A stretch of 64,000 bases of DNA from NCBI GenBank assembly GCA_020072845.1, contig JAIQGF010000011.1, positions 186,001 through 250,000 on the forward strand. The letters are read 5' to 3'. A program made the position numbers and the translations under genes. The stretch comes from Terriglobia bacterium. Lineage in GTDB: Bacteria; Acidobacteriota; Terriglobia; Terriglobales; Acidobacteriaceae. Positions 8,491 through 17,134 of this stretch are shown one piece after another (within the stretch, counting starts at the first letter, position 1; the number at the start of each line of letters is the position of its first letter). The notes under the pieces were generated by a model. It made no database searches. It had not been told where the DNA came from and saw only the letters and a program-made list of their open reading frames with translations.

Positions 8491-9918
8491 CTAGAGGTTC
8501 AGGTGTACTTCCCGGGAAAGCCACTCTTCAACTGTCCCACACGCGCTGCCAATCTCTCGCTTCGCTTCCGCCCGAACGGATTCATAATCGGAGGCTCGCT
8601 CCTCAAAAGCATCTAACCAAGGCTGTTTAGGCAATGGCACTCGAACGTACCTTGATAGGTCATCCTTGTAAACATGCCCGCCTCTCAATCCTCTGATGCA
8701 CCGTTGAACCTGATGCAAGCCAGCGGGTGACCGCAAGAACGCAGCAATAAACGAACCGTAAAGACCCTCCGGCTTCTCAGGGCGTGAGCGAATCACCATC
8801 AAATCAGCAACTGCCGCATTCATCTTTCGAATTTTTTCTGGTACGTCTCTCACGAAATCCACCTTGCGACCAACGTAATAAACTTCGTGGGCTGTGCAAG
8901 CTAGCAGAATGTCGCCAGCCCGAACATCGCCAAAAGGCTTGACGGTACCCTGCTCATAGGACACAGCCGACCAATTCACACCTGCATTCGTCAAAACACC
9001 TTGTTTGACAAAGGGAATCAATTCGTTACCGTTCCCCAAGCCACGACCGGGCGAAAGTTTGTAGTAGTCGCGCAAGAGGAAAGTGGGACTTGAAGACTGC
9101 AGCTTCTTGTCGAAGGTTCCGTATTCATGCCTGAAAAACTCAGCATCGAATCTTTCCGCGCCATCTACGTCACTCTTCTCAATCTGTGTCCAGTTAGCTT
9201 TGGTGACATCACCGTCCAAGGGACTCGGCGGGTGACCGAACGGAGCTAGAAAATCCCCCAACACCTGAGCTTGTTTCTCGACGAGCTGAAAAAATCGGGT
9301 CTGAAGAGAGACGCCTCGCTTTACAGACTCGCACACGTTGTAAAGCAGCTTGTCAGGCGGCTTGGGCACCCACACATCAAGCAAATCATCGAACGAGACC
9401 GCTGGATACATTGAGCCACGGCAGCGGCGCTTCATTTGTGTTCTGCCAAATGACGATTTAAGAAACGCAAACAGGTAGGCTTGAGGGGCATTCTTCAGTT
9501 CTTTGTCGCGTAAGAGGCTAAACCCCGAGCTTGCCAAAGCTCCCGCGCGAAGCGTACCGACCAAACTGATGGCTCCCCGATTCGGACGCACGTTGGAAAC
9601 GAGCAAATCGCTTTCCCGTAATTGATACTTTGCTCGTGAAGGACGGTCCCCGTAAAGAAGGTCGTCTGCATAGGCAAGACCATCTGCTGTATCAATGGAG
9701 TCAATGTCAACGTACCCGACGACTGCGTCTTCACTGCAGAAACCATCATTCAGCGTCGGCCCGTTGTATTCCGACACAAGCTCGATGAGGGGCCAGCCGT
9801 CAATACCTCGGACTACCTTCTCTACGTCCCACCAAGACTTCCACACGTATTCAGCATCGAGACGGGCAAACGGGCCTTTCGGGCCGAAGTCAGCTTTTTG
9901 AATGATATTGACTTCCAT
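8491..9918 (-). CDS. Type I-like restriction-modification specificity (S) subunit
   Basis: This is probably the DNA-recognition subunit for the methyltransferase encoded just upstream. The 475-residue protein has two similar halves typical of HsdS. The first target-recognition domain includes YQLRESDLLVSNVRPNRGA (a variant of the GDILxxxxG strand). The second includes VRAGDILLACTAHE and GGHVYKDDLSRYVRVPLP. The ATG lies 7 bases after the stop of the upstream gene, with GGAAG as SD, so the two are translationally linked. The locus is visibly less GC-rich than its neighbours, which suggests acquisition. No separate HsdR gene is nearby. Confidence 0.82.
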   Translation of the reverse strand: MEVNIIQKADFGPKGPFARLDAEYVWKSWWDVEKVVRGIDGWPLIELVSEYNGPTLNDGFCSEDAVVGYVDIDSIDTADGLAYADDLLYGDRPSRAKYQLRESDLLVSNVRPNRGAISLVGTLRAGALASSGFSLLRDKELKNAPQAYLFAFLKSSFGRTQMKRRCRGSMYPAVSFDDLLDVWVPKPPDKLLYNVCESVKRGVSLQTRFFQLVEKQAQVLGDFLAPFGHPPSPLDGDVTKANWTQIEKSDVDGAERFDAEFFRHEYGTFDKKLQSSSPTFLLRDYYKLSPGRGLGNGNELIPFVKQGVLTNAGVNWSAVSYEQGTVKPFGDVRAGDILLACTAHEVYYVGRKVDFVRDVPEKIRKMNAAVADLMVIRSRPEKPEGLYGSFIAAFLRSPAGLHQVQRCIRGLRGGHVYKDDLSRYVRVPLPKQPWLDAFEERASDYESVRAEAKREIGSACGTVEEWLSREVHLNL

Positions 9919-9925
9919 CGCTTCC

Positions 9926-11881
9926 CTACTTGGCGTATGACAGCTTTTGCTTCTTTGCCCACGCTAAGAACGCATCAGCGATTTGGTCCATATCGCAGTC
10001 AAGCGTTACGCCGTCCTTCAGATATTGAGGTCGCCCGAGTTTCGTCTTGCCTGGACGAATCGATACGGCTGTAAAGATGGAATAATTCTCAAGATACTCC
10101 CCTTCGTGCCATTTCTGAAGAAACAAGATCGAAGTCTTCGCCAACGTAAACGGCTTGAATGTGTATGGATGACAACCGACCACGGCAAGCACCCTAGCGT
10201 GTTTATCTACAAAAGTGCGCACGTACTGGTCCGTGATGTTATTGAACAATCCCTGCGGAAGCACAATTGCCATACGCCCGCCTGGTCTCAGCATGTCGAG
10301 ACAGCGTTCCAAGAAAAGAATTGCGCGGACGACGCTCTTTTCAAAGTTCTCTCCACCACCTGTTGCGAGTTCGTATTGGCTCAAAGTTGAAGGTGACTTG
10401 ATTGCGCCAGCAAAGGGCGGATTCGTTAGGATGATATCCACCCCGTCGTTCGGAAGGCGGGTCGTCACCAATCTTGTGCCGTTTGCCTCAGATGCTTTTA
10501 ATGACCGACCCACGATGCAAGACTTCAACGACCTGTCCCACCCCAGCCCGCCATAGTCGAGGGAATCTGCGTAGTGAATGCCTGACCGCCCGTCGTTTTC
10601 CATAATCATGTACGCCTTGGCGACCCGCACCAAACGGGAATCATTGTCCATGCCGAACAGCTTTTCTTGGGCGTAATCTTTCCGCTGTTCCGCTCTATCA
10701 TCCGCATCGTCCCAGTGACGGTCAATAAATCGAAACACCTCACGCATGCCGTAGATGAGAAAACCCCCGGAACCACAAGCGGGGTCACACACCGATTCGT
10801 CCAGTTTTGGGGCCATCATCCTCACCATCATGTCCACTACTTGCCTTGGTGTGAAGTATTGCCCCATGTCGCCTTTCATCTCCTGATTGACCAGAAGCTC
10901 GAAAGCGACGCCTAAGACATCACCGGACCGGATTAAATGAAAGGGTTGGAGTGCCTTAACACAGTACGCGATGTTGTCCTCATTCAAACTAATGCCGTCG
11001 TTCTCGCTGTAAACGTCCTTCCACTTTCGCATGGCTTCACCGAACAATTTGCGAACTTTCACAGCGACTGATGCACTGCCTTCGGTAAGACCGATGCGGA
11101 ATTTCGCTTCCGCCGTGGCACTGTAAAGATTCACCCGCTCATCGTAGAGCTTGGCGAATACAACCTTGAAAATCTCATTAAATGTGTCAACGGTCTGATG
11201 CGAAAGAATCTCTTGTTCGAGGTCCTTGAAAACTGAGTAAAGGTCCCGCACGGGAGTCAACTTGTCTCGGGTCAGCGGTTCATCAAGGTCATCCAGAACT
11301 TCGCCGTGTCGGGGTAGCCGCCAGATTGGTTTGCTGAAATCATTCGTCCCCGTGCGGAGCAAGAATTTCTCATCCAGACCATTCGTCCAGTACCGAAACG
11401 GCGCTCCCGTGGGATTCATGTAGGACTTCAGTTGCTCTACGCCGTCTTTGCGATTCGGCTTCTTCGTTTCGACAATCAGCCACGCTTGCGACTTCGACGA
11501 ATCGCCATACACGATGATGTCAGCAGGCTTCTCGTGGATAGAACTCCCCATCTGAACGCCCACTTCAAGCTCGATATGGTCCTCCGGGTAACCGAAATCA
11601 TCAATTAGCATTCCCAGCACCTTCTGACGAACGACCTCTTCCGGCTTGAAGAGAATGCGCTTCTTGCGCTTTCGGCAGTTGATGTAATACTTACCTTTGT
11701 CCGCTATCAGGGAGATCCCTGTGGGAATCGGAGCCGCGCCGGACGGCACCAAGTACGCTTCGTTCGAGCCATCTGGCAAAATACGAAGCTCGATACTCGC
11801 TCTGCCGGGGGCTCCCGGATAAATGATTGTGGCGGTCGTGGGCTTGCCGGTGTCTTCGGGGGGACTCGCTGTTGCTGACAT
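9926..11881 (-). CDS. Nuclease-methyltransferase fusion: HsdR N-terminal-like domain + N6-adenine methylase
   Basis: The 651-residue protein appears to join restriction and modification functions. Residues about 75-170 match the HsdR N-terminal family (HSDR_N_2), with PD-(D/E)xK-type residues D121 in KPADIIVY and E138/K140 in LIVETKK. A helical HsdM-type region (about 200-340) precedes the methylase motifs: motif I DPACGSGGF (366-374) and motif IV TNPPF (486-490). The ATG at 11881 (MSATASPPED) is chosen because the frame further upstream is low-complexity and overlaps spacer. With the specificity gene only 7 bases downstream and no helicase subunit, the pair resembles the BcgI type (fused RM subunit + S subunit) more than a classical type I system. 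Whether the nuclease domain cuts is not known. Confidence 0.85.
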   Translation of the reverse strand: MSATASPPEDTGKPTTATIIYPGAPGRASIELRILPDGSNEAYLVPSGAAPIPTGISLIADKGKYYINCRKRKKRILFKPEEVVRQKVLGMLIDDFGYPEDHIELEVGVQMGSSIHEKPADIIVYGDSSKSQAWLIVETKKPNRKDGVEQLKSYMNPTGAPFRYWTNGLDEKFLLRTGTNDFSKPIWRLPRHGEVLDDLDEPLTRDKLTPVRDLYSVFKDLEQEILSHQTVDTFNEIFKVVFAKLYDERVNLYSATAEAKFRIGLTEGSASVAVKVRKLFGEAMRKWKDVYSENDGISLNEDNIAYCVKALQPFHLIRSGDVLGVAFELLVNQEMKGDMGQYFTPRQVVDMMVRMMAPKLDESVCDPACGSGGFLIYGMREVFRFIDRHWDDADDRAEQRKDYAQEKLFGMDNDSRLVRVAKAYMIMENDGRSGIHYADSLDYGGLGWDRSLKSCIVGRSLKASEANGTRLVTTRLPNDGVDIILTNPPFAGAIKSPSTLSQYELATGGGENFEKSVVRAILFLERCLDMLRPGGRMAIVLPQGLFNNITDQYVRTFVDKHARVLAVVGCHPYTFKPFTLAKTSILFLQKWHEGEYLENYSIFTAVSIRPGKTKLGRPQYLKDGVTLDCDMDQIADAFLAWAKKQKLSYAK

Positions 11882-12254
11882 TGATTTTCTTGGCTCCGTC
11901 GAGTATGTGACAAGCGGCCACTCGGCTGCAATGCGTTTGTTGCAGGCCCTCGCCGGGGCTGCTCCCGAACCGAGCGAAATCGCGGCTGCAGCGGGCGCCC
12001 TCGCCCCCGCTGCACACCACCAACTCACGCACTCCCGTTGAACCAAGCTCGCCAACCGTGGTCCACCGCGCCGCGAAAACACCTCGAAACTCAGCGCGGC
12101 GTACCTAAACTGTTCAGAAAATCGACCCTCAGGTGGGAAACTCCCAAATCGCCGCCACCGCCCGATTCATCCCGCACCACCGACGTCACGAATCACGAAT
12201 GTAACAAGTGGTCCAAACCGGGCAAGCTGAGAGCTGATAGCTGATAGCTAAGAG
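11882..12254. other. Spacer upstream of the RM locus
   Basis: The spacer holds an AGTGGTCCAAA motif (12207-12217) and a GAGCTGATAGCTGATAGC tract (about 12231-12256). The RM promoter should lie within about 100 bases of 11881, but no clear hexamers stand out. Reverse-strand frames here look like upstream read-through of the RM gene. Confidence 0.5.
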
Positions 12255-13505
12255 CTAGATTTTGATAAATACCTTGTTCCGATACATAACCCACGCCAGC
12301 ACCATGAAAGTTATTACATAGGCGGATGCATACATCACCGACGCATTCTCCGCCCCCGCCAAGGGCGCAAACACCGTCCCATACACCCACGCCTTGTACG
12401 TCACCCCCGGCCGCACGTAGTGCTTGACGCTGAATTCCGCCAGCGCGTCCGACGCCGCGTACACCGTGATGGCGTTGCTTCCATACCAGACAAACGGCGC
12501 GCCCCACCTCCGCCATCCTCGGATTTCCACCATCCAGTAGCAAAGTGCCAGCGCCGCCAGCGCGAACCCGCCGGTGAACAGCACGTACGAGCTCGTCCAC
12601 ATATTCTTGTTGATCGGAAACCACCGCCCCCACACTTCGCCCACCACCATCAACACCGCCCCTGCCACCACCATCCCCTGGACCTTCTGAACTGAAGCTG
12701 ACCCCGGTTGCCCCACCCTTATCGCTCCCGGGTTTGGAGCGATAGGGTGGGGATTTTCTTCACCGATCATCCGATCACCCGATCGTCCGATCACCCGATT
12801 TTCCTGGCTCAACCACTCCCCGGTGAACACTCCAATCAGCGTCGTCACCACCGCCGGGATCGTGCTCAGCAACCCCTCCGGATCGAAGCGGTGCGCGATC
12901 CACAAATGTTCGTACAGGAGCTTACGGTCAACAAATCCCGCCAGGTTTCCATCCATCGTCAGATCGAATCCCGGCACCCGCGTCATCAGCAGCCAATACC
13001 CAAGCAGCAGCCCCGCCGCGATCCCCGCCCGCGCCCGCCGGCCGCAATACAGCACAATCGCCGACGCCACCAGGTAGACCACCGCGATGCGCTGCAGCAC
13101 TCCGTAGATTCTTACCGTGTGCAGGTTAAACGACCTTCCCCAGAACGCCAGCGCTAACCCGATGGCAAAAATAATCGCGCTGCGCTGCACCACATGCCGC
13201 AGCAGTTCGCCGCTCGTCGCCCCGCGCCGCCGCCGCGCCTCGAACGACAGCACCATGGACACGCCCACAATAAACAAGAAGAAGGGAAAGATCAGGTCGG
13301 TCGGCGTCCACCCGTGCCACTTGGCGTGGTCCAGCGGCCAGTACACCGCGTTCCAGTTCCCGGCATTGTTCACCAGGATCATGCCCGCGATCGTCATCCC
13401 GCGAAACACGTCCAGCGACACCAATCTCGCCGGCATCGCTCCCGCGCGTGCGCTTTCCGACTTCGTGTGTGCTACGGACGCTGTCGTTCCCATCGTGGCC
13501 GCCAT
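12255..13505 (-). CDS. Membrane acyltransferase of the HGSNAT/NagX-like family (DUF1624/DUF5009-type)
   Basis: This polytopic inner-membrane protein (416 residues, about 10 hydrophobic segments) matches bacterial relatives of heparan-alpha-glucosaminide N-acetyltransferase, which transfer acetyl groups to amino sugars across the membrane. The family signature [20 protein letters not shown] opens the domain, followed by [21 protein letters not shown] with the conserved His. Residues before about 24 are a hydrophilic leader, so an internal ATG ([13 protein letters not shown]) is a possible alternative start. In the loop near residues 230-270 an in-frame repeat block (bases 12697-12815) interrupts the family sequence. 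It reads GEENPHPIA...AIRVGQP. The catalytic N-terminal half is unaffected. Confidence 0.88.
   Translation of the reverse strand: MAATMGTTASVAHTKSESARAGAMPARLVSLDVFRGMTIAGMILVNNAGNWNAVYWPLDHAKWHGWTPTDLIFPFFLFIVGVSMVLSFEARRRRGATSGELLRHVVQRSAIIFAIGLALAFWGRSFNLHTVRIYGVLQRIAVVYLVASAIVLYCGRRARAGIAAGLLLGYWLLMTRVPGFDLTMDGNLAGFVDRKLLYEHLWIAHRFDPEGLLSTIPAVVTTLIGVFTGEWLSQENRVIGRSGDRMIGEENPHPIAPNPGAIRVGQPGSASVQKVQGMVVAGAVLMVVGEVWGRWFPINKNMWTSSYVLFTGGFALAALALCYWMVEIRGWRRWGAPFVWYGSNAITVYAASDALAEFSVKHYVRPGVTYKAWVYGTVFAPLAGAENASVMYASAYVITFMVLAWVMYRNKVFIKI
12697..12815 (-). repeat. In-frame palindromic element and GATCGG tract inside the acyltransferase gene
   Basis: The element has facing arms GCCCCACCCTTATCGCTCC and GGAGCGATAGGGTGGGG (12712-12758). 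An adjoining tract of GATCACCCGATC type (about 12768-12800) reads [13 protein letters not shown] on the coding strand. Both parts are read without a stop. The same palindrome family occurs at 15171, 33807, 35138, 39043, 45856 and 50833. Confidence 0.88.
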
Positions 13506-13683
13506 TCTAGCCCCGATTGACGTCGATTCCCTGCCCGAATTGCATCAGCTACGAACCAAGCCAGTAAATCGGTGGAACAAACTACCTGTTTCATGGCTTT
13601 AAACTGTCGAAAAATCGCCAATAATAGTTAATAAGTGGACCAAGCGCTCTACCGCTGCTGTCTCAATTTGAGATTTGCACAAT
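13506..13683. other. Spacer on the acyltransferase side of the parA region
   Basis: This moderately AT-rich stretch contains an AGTGGACCAAG motif (13634-13643) and a run AATAATAGTTAATAAG (about 13619-13635). No gene is supported. Together with the sites at 13684-13775 it could form part of a replication or partition region. Confidence 0.4.
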
Positions 13684-13699
13684 TGTTCTACGTAGAACA
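13684..13699. promoter_or_regulatory. parS-like site 1
   Basis: TGTTCTACGTAGAACA is a perfect 16-bp palindrome. It differs from the parS form TGTTCCACGTGGAACA at two symmetric positions. It lies 155 bases before parA and is followed by CTGTGGAAAA. ParB is expected to nucleate here. Confidence 0.75.
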
Positions 13700-13701
13700 T
13701 C

Positions 13702-13757
13702 TGTGGAAAACTTCCATCCCCACCCGGTTATCAACACGCCTCCAAGACTTTTCCACA
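13702..13757. promoter_or_regulatory. Cluster of three DnaA-box-like nonamers
   Basis: TGTGGAAAA (13702-13710, reverse of TTTTCCACA), TTATCAACA (13728-13736) and TTTTCCACA (13749-13757) each differ from TTATCCACA at one base. They lie between the two parS-like sites. This is compatible with DnaA binding at an origin or at the parAB promoter; an origin is not proven. Confidence 0.45.
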
Positions 13758-13759
13758 AT

Positions 13760-13775
13760 TGTTCCACGTAGAACA
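13760..13775. promoter_or_regulatory. parS-like site 2
   Basis: TGTTCCACGTAGAACA differs by one base from the parS form TGTTCCACGTGGAACA. It lies 76 bases from site 1. Both sites sit inside a longer direct repeat that includes AATTG before and TCTGTGGAA after the palindrome. Confidence 0.8.
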
Positions 13776-13854
13776 TCTGTGGAAGACCATTTCGAGATTG
13801 CGTGCCAGCCACGCCCGTCGTACTCTTGACCACGCGAGCTCTCCGCTTAATCCC

Positions 13855-14724
<870 letters not shown>

Positions 14725-14733
14725 AGGTTGAGC

Positions 14734-15993
14734 ATGATCCAAGAAAAGAAGAGAGCTCTGGGCAGGGGACTGGAGTCGCTGATTCCGACGGCGCGGACTT
14801 TCACGCCGGCAGTGTCGGCAGCAGCGGTGGCGGCGCCGGCGGTAGTTGCGGCGCCCGTGGCCGAGATTGACCTGGCGCCGGGGGAGAGGGTGCAGGAGAT
14901 CCGGCTGGAGGAGATCGAGCCCAGCCCGTACCAGCCGCGGCGGCGGCAGGACGAAGCGGCGCTGGAAGAGCTGACGCAATCGATCCGGGCGCAGGGCGTG
15001 CTGCAACCTATCGTAATACGATATATTTCCCGGGTCGACGGTTCCCTCGCTGCGCTCGGGACAGGCTCACGGTCGATGGTCGATGGCCAAACAGTCGATG
15101 GTCAACGGTCGATGGTCGATGGCCAAACAGTCGATGGTCCGCGGTCGATGGTCGATGGCGGGAACGGAGAAAATCCCCACCCTATCTCGCCCCCTCACTA
15201 CGCTTCGGGGCAGGCTCTCCCGGGCGAGATAAGGGTGGGGCAACCGATCAACGCGCTCACGGGCGAGGGCGAGCACGCTCCAACACTTGCAGACGCGGGC
15301 CCTTCGGCTTCGCTCAGGGCAGGCTTAGACGCCCGCGCCACATCGCAGATCAGGTACCAGATCATCGCGGGAGAGCGGAGATGGCTGGCGTCGAGGCGGG
15401 CGGGACGCGCGACGGTGCCGGCGATCGTGCGCCAGGTGTCGAACCAGCAGGCGATGGAGATGGCGCTGATCGAGAACCTGCAGCGCGAAGACCTGGACTG
15501 CATGGAGATGGCGTCCGCGTTTGACCGGCTGGGGAGAGAGTTCGGTTTGACCCAGGACGAGATGTCGAAGCGGACAGGGAAGGACCGCACGACGGTGAGC
15601 AACCTGCTGCGACTGCTGAAGCTGCCGCCGGAGGTGAGGACGTCGCTGGCGCATCACGACTTGAGTTTCAGCCATGCCAAGTCGCTGATGTCGCTGGAGG
15701 ACGCGACGGTGCTGTCGGCGGCAGCGCAAAAGGTGGTGCGCGACGGGCTGTCGGTGCGGCAGACGGAAGAGTTGGTGAGTCACCTGGTGTGGCTGGGGCC
15801 GGTGAGCGAGAAGGAATCGAAGGAGCGGCAGAAGAAGCCGGAAGACCCCAACGTGCGGGCGGCGCGGATGGACCTGGAGCAACGGCTGGGATGCCGGGTG
15901 AAGATCCAGGATAAGAATGGAAAAGGTAAAGTGGTGATCGAGTACAAGACGCTGGAGGACTTCGACCGGATCGTGGAAGCGCTGGGAAGATAG
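14734..15993 (+). CDS. parB: Chromosome partitioning protein ParB with a ~110-residue repeat-derived insertion
   Basis: ParB is the CTP-dependent parS-binding clamp. The protein has RALGRGLESLIP at the start, LEEIEPSPYQPRR and GVLQPIVIR, then the catalytic-loop motif AGERRWLASRRAG, followed by helix-turn-helix segments (LTQDEMSKRTGKDRTTVSNLLRL) and a C-terminal dimer domain. Between GVLQPIVIR and YQIIAGERRW normal ParB has only a few residues; here about 111 codons (15022-15354) of dispersed repeats are read in frame, so the protein is about 419 residues rather than about 290-310. The insert separates strands of the CTP-binding fold, yet all flanking motifs are intact, so function may be retained. 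The ATG at 14734 has AAGG 6 bases upstream; a TTG lies at 14728. Confidence 0.94.
   Translation: MIQEKKRALGRGLESLIPTARTFTPAVSAAAVAAPAVVAAPVAEIDLAPGERVQEIRLEEIEPSPYQPRRRQDEAALEELTQSIRAQGVLQPIVIRYISRVDGSLAALGTGSRSMVDGQTVDGQRSMVDGQTVDGPRSMVDGGNGENPHPISPPHYASGQALPGEIRVGQPINALTGEGEHAPTLADAGPSASLRAGLDARATSQIRYQIIAGERRWLASRRAGRATVPAIVRQVSNQQAMEMALIENLQREDLDCMEMASAFDRLGREFGLTQDEMSKRTGKDRTTVSNLLRLLKLPPEVRTSLAHHDLSFSHAKSLMSLEDATVLSAAAQKVVRDGLSVRQTEELVSHLVWLGPVSEKESKERQKKPEDPNVRAARMDLEQRLGCRVKIQDKNGKGKVVIEYKTLEDFDRIVEALGR
15022..15354 (+). repeat. Composite in-frame insertion in parB built from three repeat families
   Basis: In order: a GGTCGATGG heptamer tract in several imperfect copies (15033-15165, read SMVDGQTVDGQRSMVDG), the CCCCACCCTATCTCGCC palindrome with a CTTCGGGGCAGGCT centre (15171-15245), and a GGGCGAGGGC...GCCCGCGCCACAT element (15256-15352). 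The whole length is open in the parB frame. Confidence 0.9.
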
Positions 15994-16588
15994 GCTACGG
16001 GCTTCGGGCTTCAGGCTTCAGGCTTCAGGAAATTGACGGGGACGGCTGGGGGACGAGGTGGCGAAATCAGGGCGATCTGGGCGGCGGAGGTTAATCCCTC
16101 AGGGGCTAAAGCCCAGTATTCTCGCGGTGTGAGCGGCACGGCTGAAGCCGTGCCCTTCCCAGAAAAGACTATTTAGTCAGCGAGCGGGCGCGGCGAGGGC
16201 CGCGCCTTTGGTGTGTTTGGACCACTGCGGCGTGAATACGGCAGGGAATTGGGCCGCTGGGCGGCTGGGAATGGGGATGTTGTTCCACGCGATGATCAGT
16301 GTGATTCGTAGCGAGGGAGATGCGCCAGGGAAACGGGCGGAATTGGAAGATTGCAGATTGAAGATTGACGATTTGGGGAGCTAGAGCGCTTCCCGAGTCG
16401 GTGTGGCTGTCAACACAAACCCGAGATCCCTCGACTCGGGTGTCCCGCGCACGACCACCCCAGCACGCCGCTTCGACTGCGCTCAGGGCAGGCTCCAGCA
16501 GGCGTGCCGGGGACCCCGGTTACAAAAGCGCGCGGGAGCCCTTTCCTCGCTCGGGATGACACTGAGGTATGTCAGCCATGGAACTGCT
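15994..16588. repeat. Long spacer of dispersed repeats downstream of parB
   Basis: The spacer contains a GGGCTTCAGGCTTCAG tract (16001-16030), the palindrome GGCACGGCTGAAGCCGTGCC (16136-16155, seen again at about 41975), an outer copy of the GTTGTTCCACGCGATGATCA repeat (16273-16323), a GATTGCAGATTGAAGATTG tract (16350-16375) and a CGACTGCGCTCAGGGCAGGCT element (about 16470-16492). No gene is supported. Confidence 0.65.
16205..16323 (+). repeat. Outer direct repeat, left copy
   Basis: The segment runs from a TTTGGACCACT motif to GAGGGAGATGCG. It is similar to 20633-20752, and the last about 50 bases are nearly identical. It lies outside the left copy of the small membrane-protein gene. Confidence 0.65.
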
Positions 16589-17032
16589 CTAGGGGCCAGG
16601 GCGGGCACGGAACGCTTGCGCCGTTTCTGCGCGCGACAAATGCCAGGCGATGATCACGCGCACGATGATTCCCAGGCCGCCCAAGATCAACGCTCCGGGT
16701 TGCACCATGGCGGCCGCGGCTGAGACGGGCGGCACCAGCATCACGATGCCGGCGATGGCAACCAACATGGCCGCGCGCCGGACCAGGTTGATGCGCCGCA
16801 TGAGACCCCAGGCTATCGCGATCGCGACGAGGGCGATCAGCAGAAACATGTAGGCACCGGAGAGTTCCAGTCCGAAGAGCAGAGGTGCGCCGGCGGCCAT
16901 CGAGATCACGCCCGGTCGGAGCAGTATCAGCAGGCCGGCGATTCCCAGGTAGATTCCGCAGAGCGCAAACAGCACCGCGATGGCACGGACGCCGGAGGGG
17001 AAGTGGGTCGCGGTTGAATCGCTCATGCTCAT
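16589..17032 (-). CDS. Small four-helix membrane protein, unknown function
   Basis: I do not recognise the family. The 147-residue protein has a short polar N-terminus (MSMSDSTATHFPSGVRA) and four hydrophobic segments (about residues 17-40, 50-75, 84-103 and 110-130). It is therefore predicted to be an integral membrane protein. Its 5' half plus upstream bases (16853-17066) is duplicated at 20421-20628, on the far side of the restriction gene. This suggests the restriction gene entered next to, or through, a duplication of this gene. This copy is full length and may be functional. Confidence 0.6.
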   Translation of the reverse strand: MSMSDSTATHFPSGVRAIAVLFALCGIYLGIAGLLILLRPGVISMAAGAPLLFGLELSGAYMFLLIALVAIAIAWGLMRRINLVRRAAMLVAIAGIVMLVPPVSAAAAMVQPGALILGGLGIIVRVIIAWHLSRAETAQAFRARPGP

Positions 17033-17066
17033 CCGATTCGGTTCGACGGTCTGTGATTCAATTTGG
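16853..17066 (-). repeat. Direct repeat flanking the type IIG gene, left copy
   Basis: This segment covers the first about 60 codons of the membrane-protein gene and about 34 bases upstream. It is about 90% identical by eye to 20421-20628 and in the same orientation. Similarity stops abruptly at about 17066, where the restriction-gene segment begins. Confidence 0.8.
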
Positions 17067-17134
17067 GAAAGACCGGAATACCTCTGTCGCAGAGGACGCT
17101 GAGGACGCGGAGGAAAGGGCCCACAGTTCTTAGA

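Noticed and set aside
13759-13854. N-terminal extension of ParA
   Set aside because: It would translate the parS-like site; the conserved ParA N-terminus begins at the ATG at 13855.
16136-16155. GGCACGGCTGAAGCCGTGCC as a terminator for parB
   Set aside because: The hairpin is perfect but lacks a T-tract, lies about 140 bases from the stop codon and recurs near gyrA as a dispersed element.
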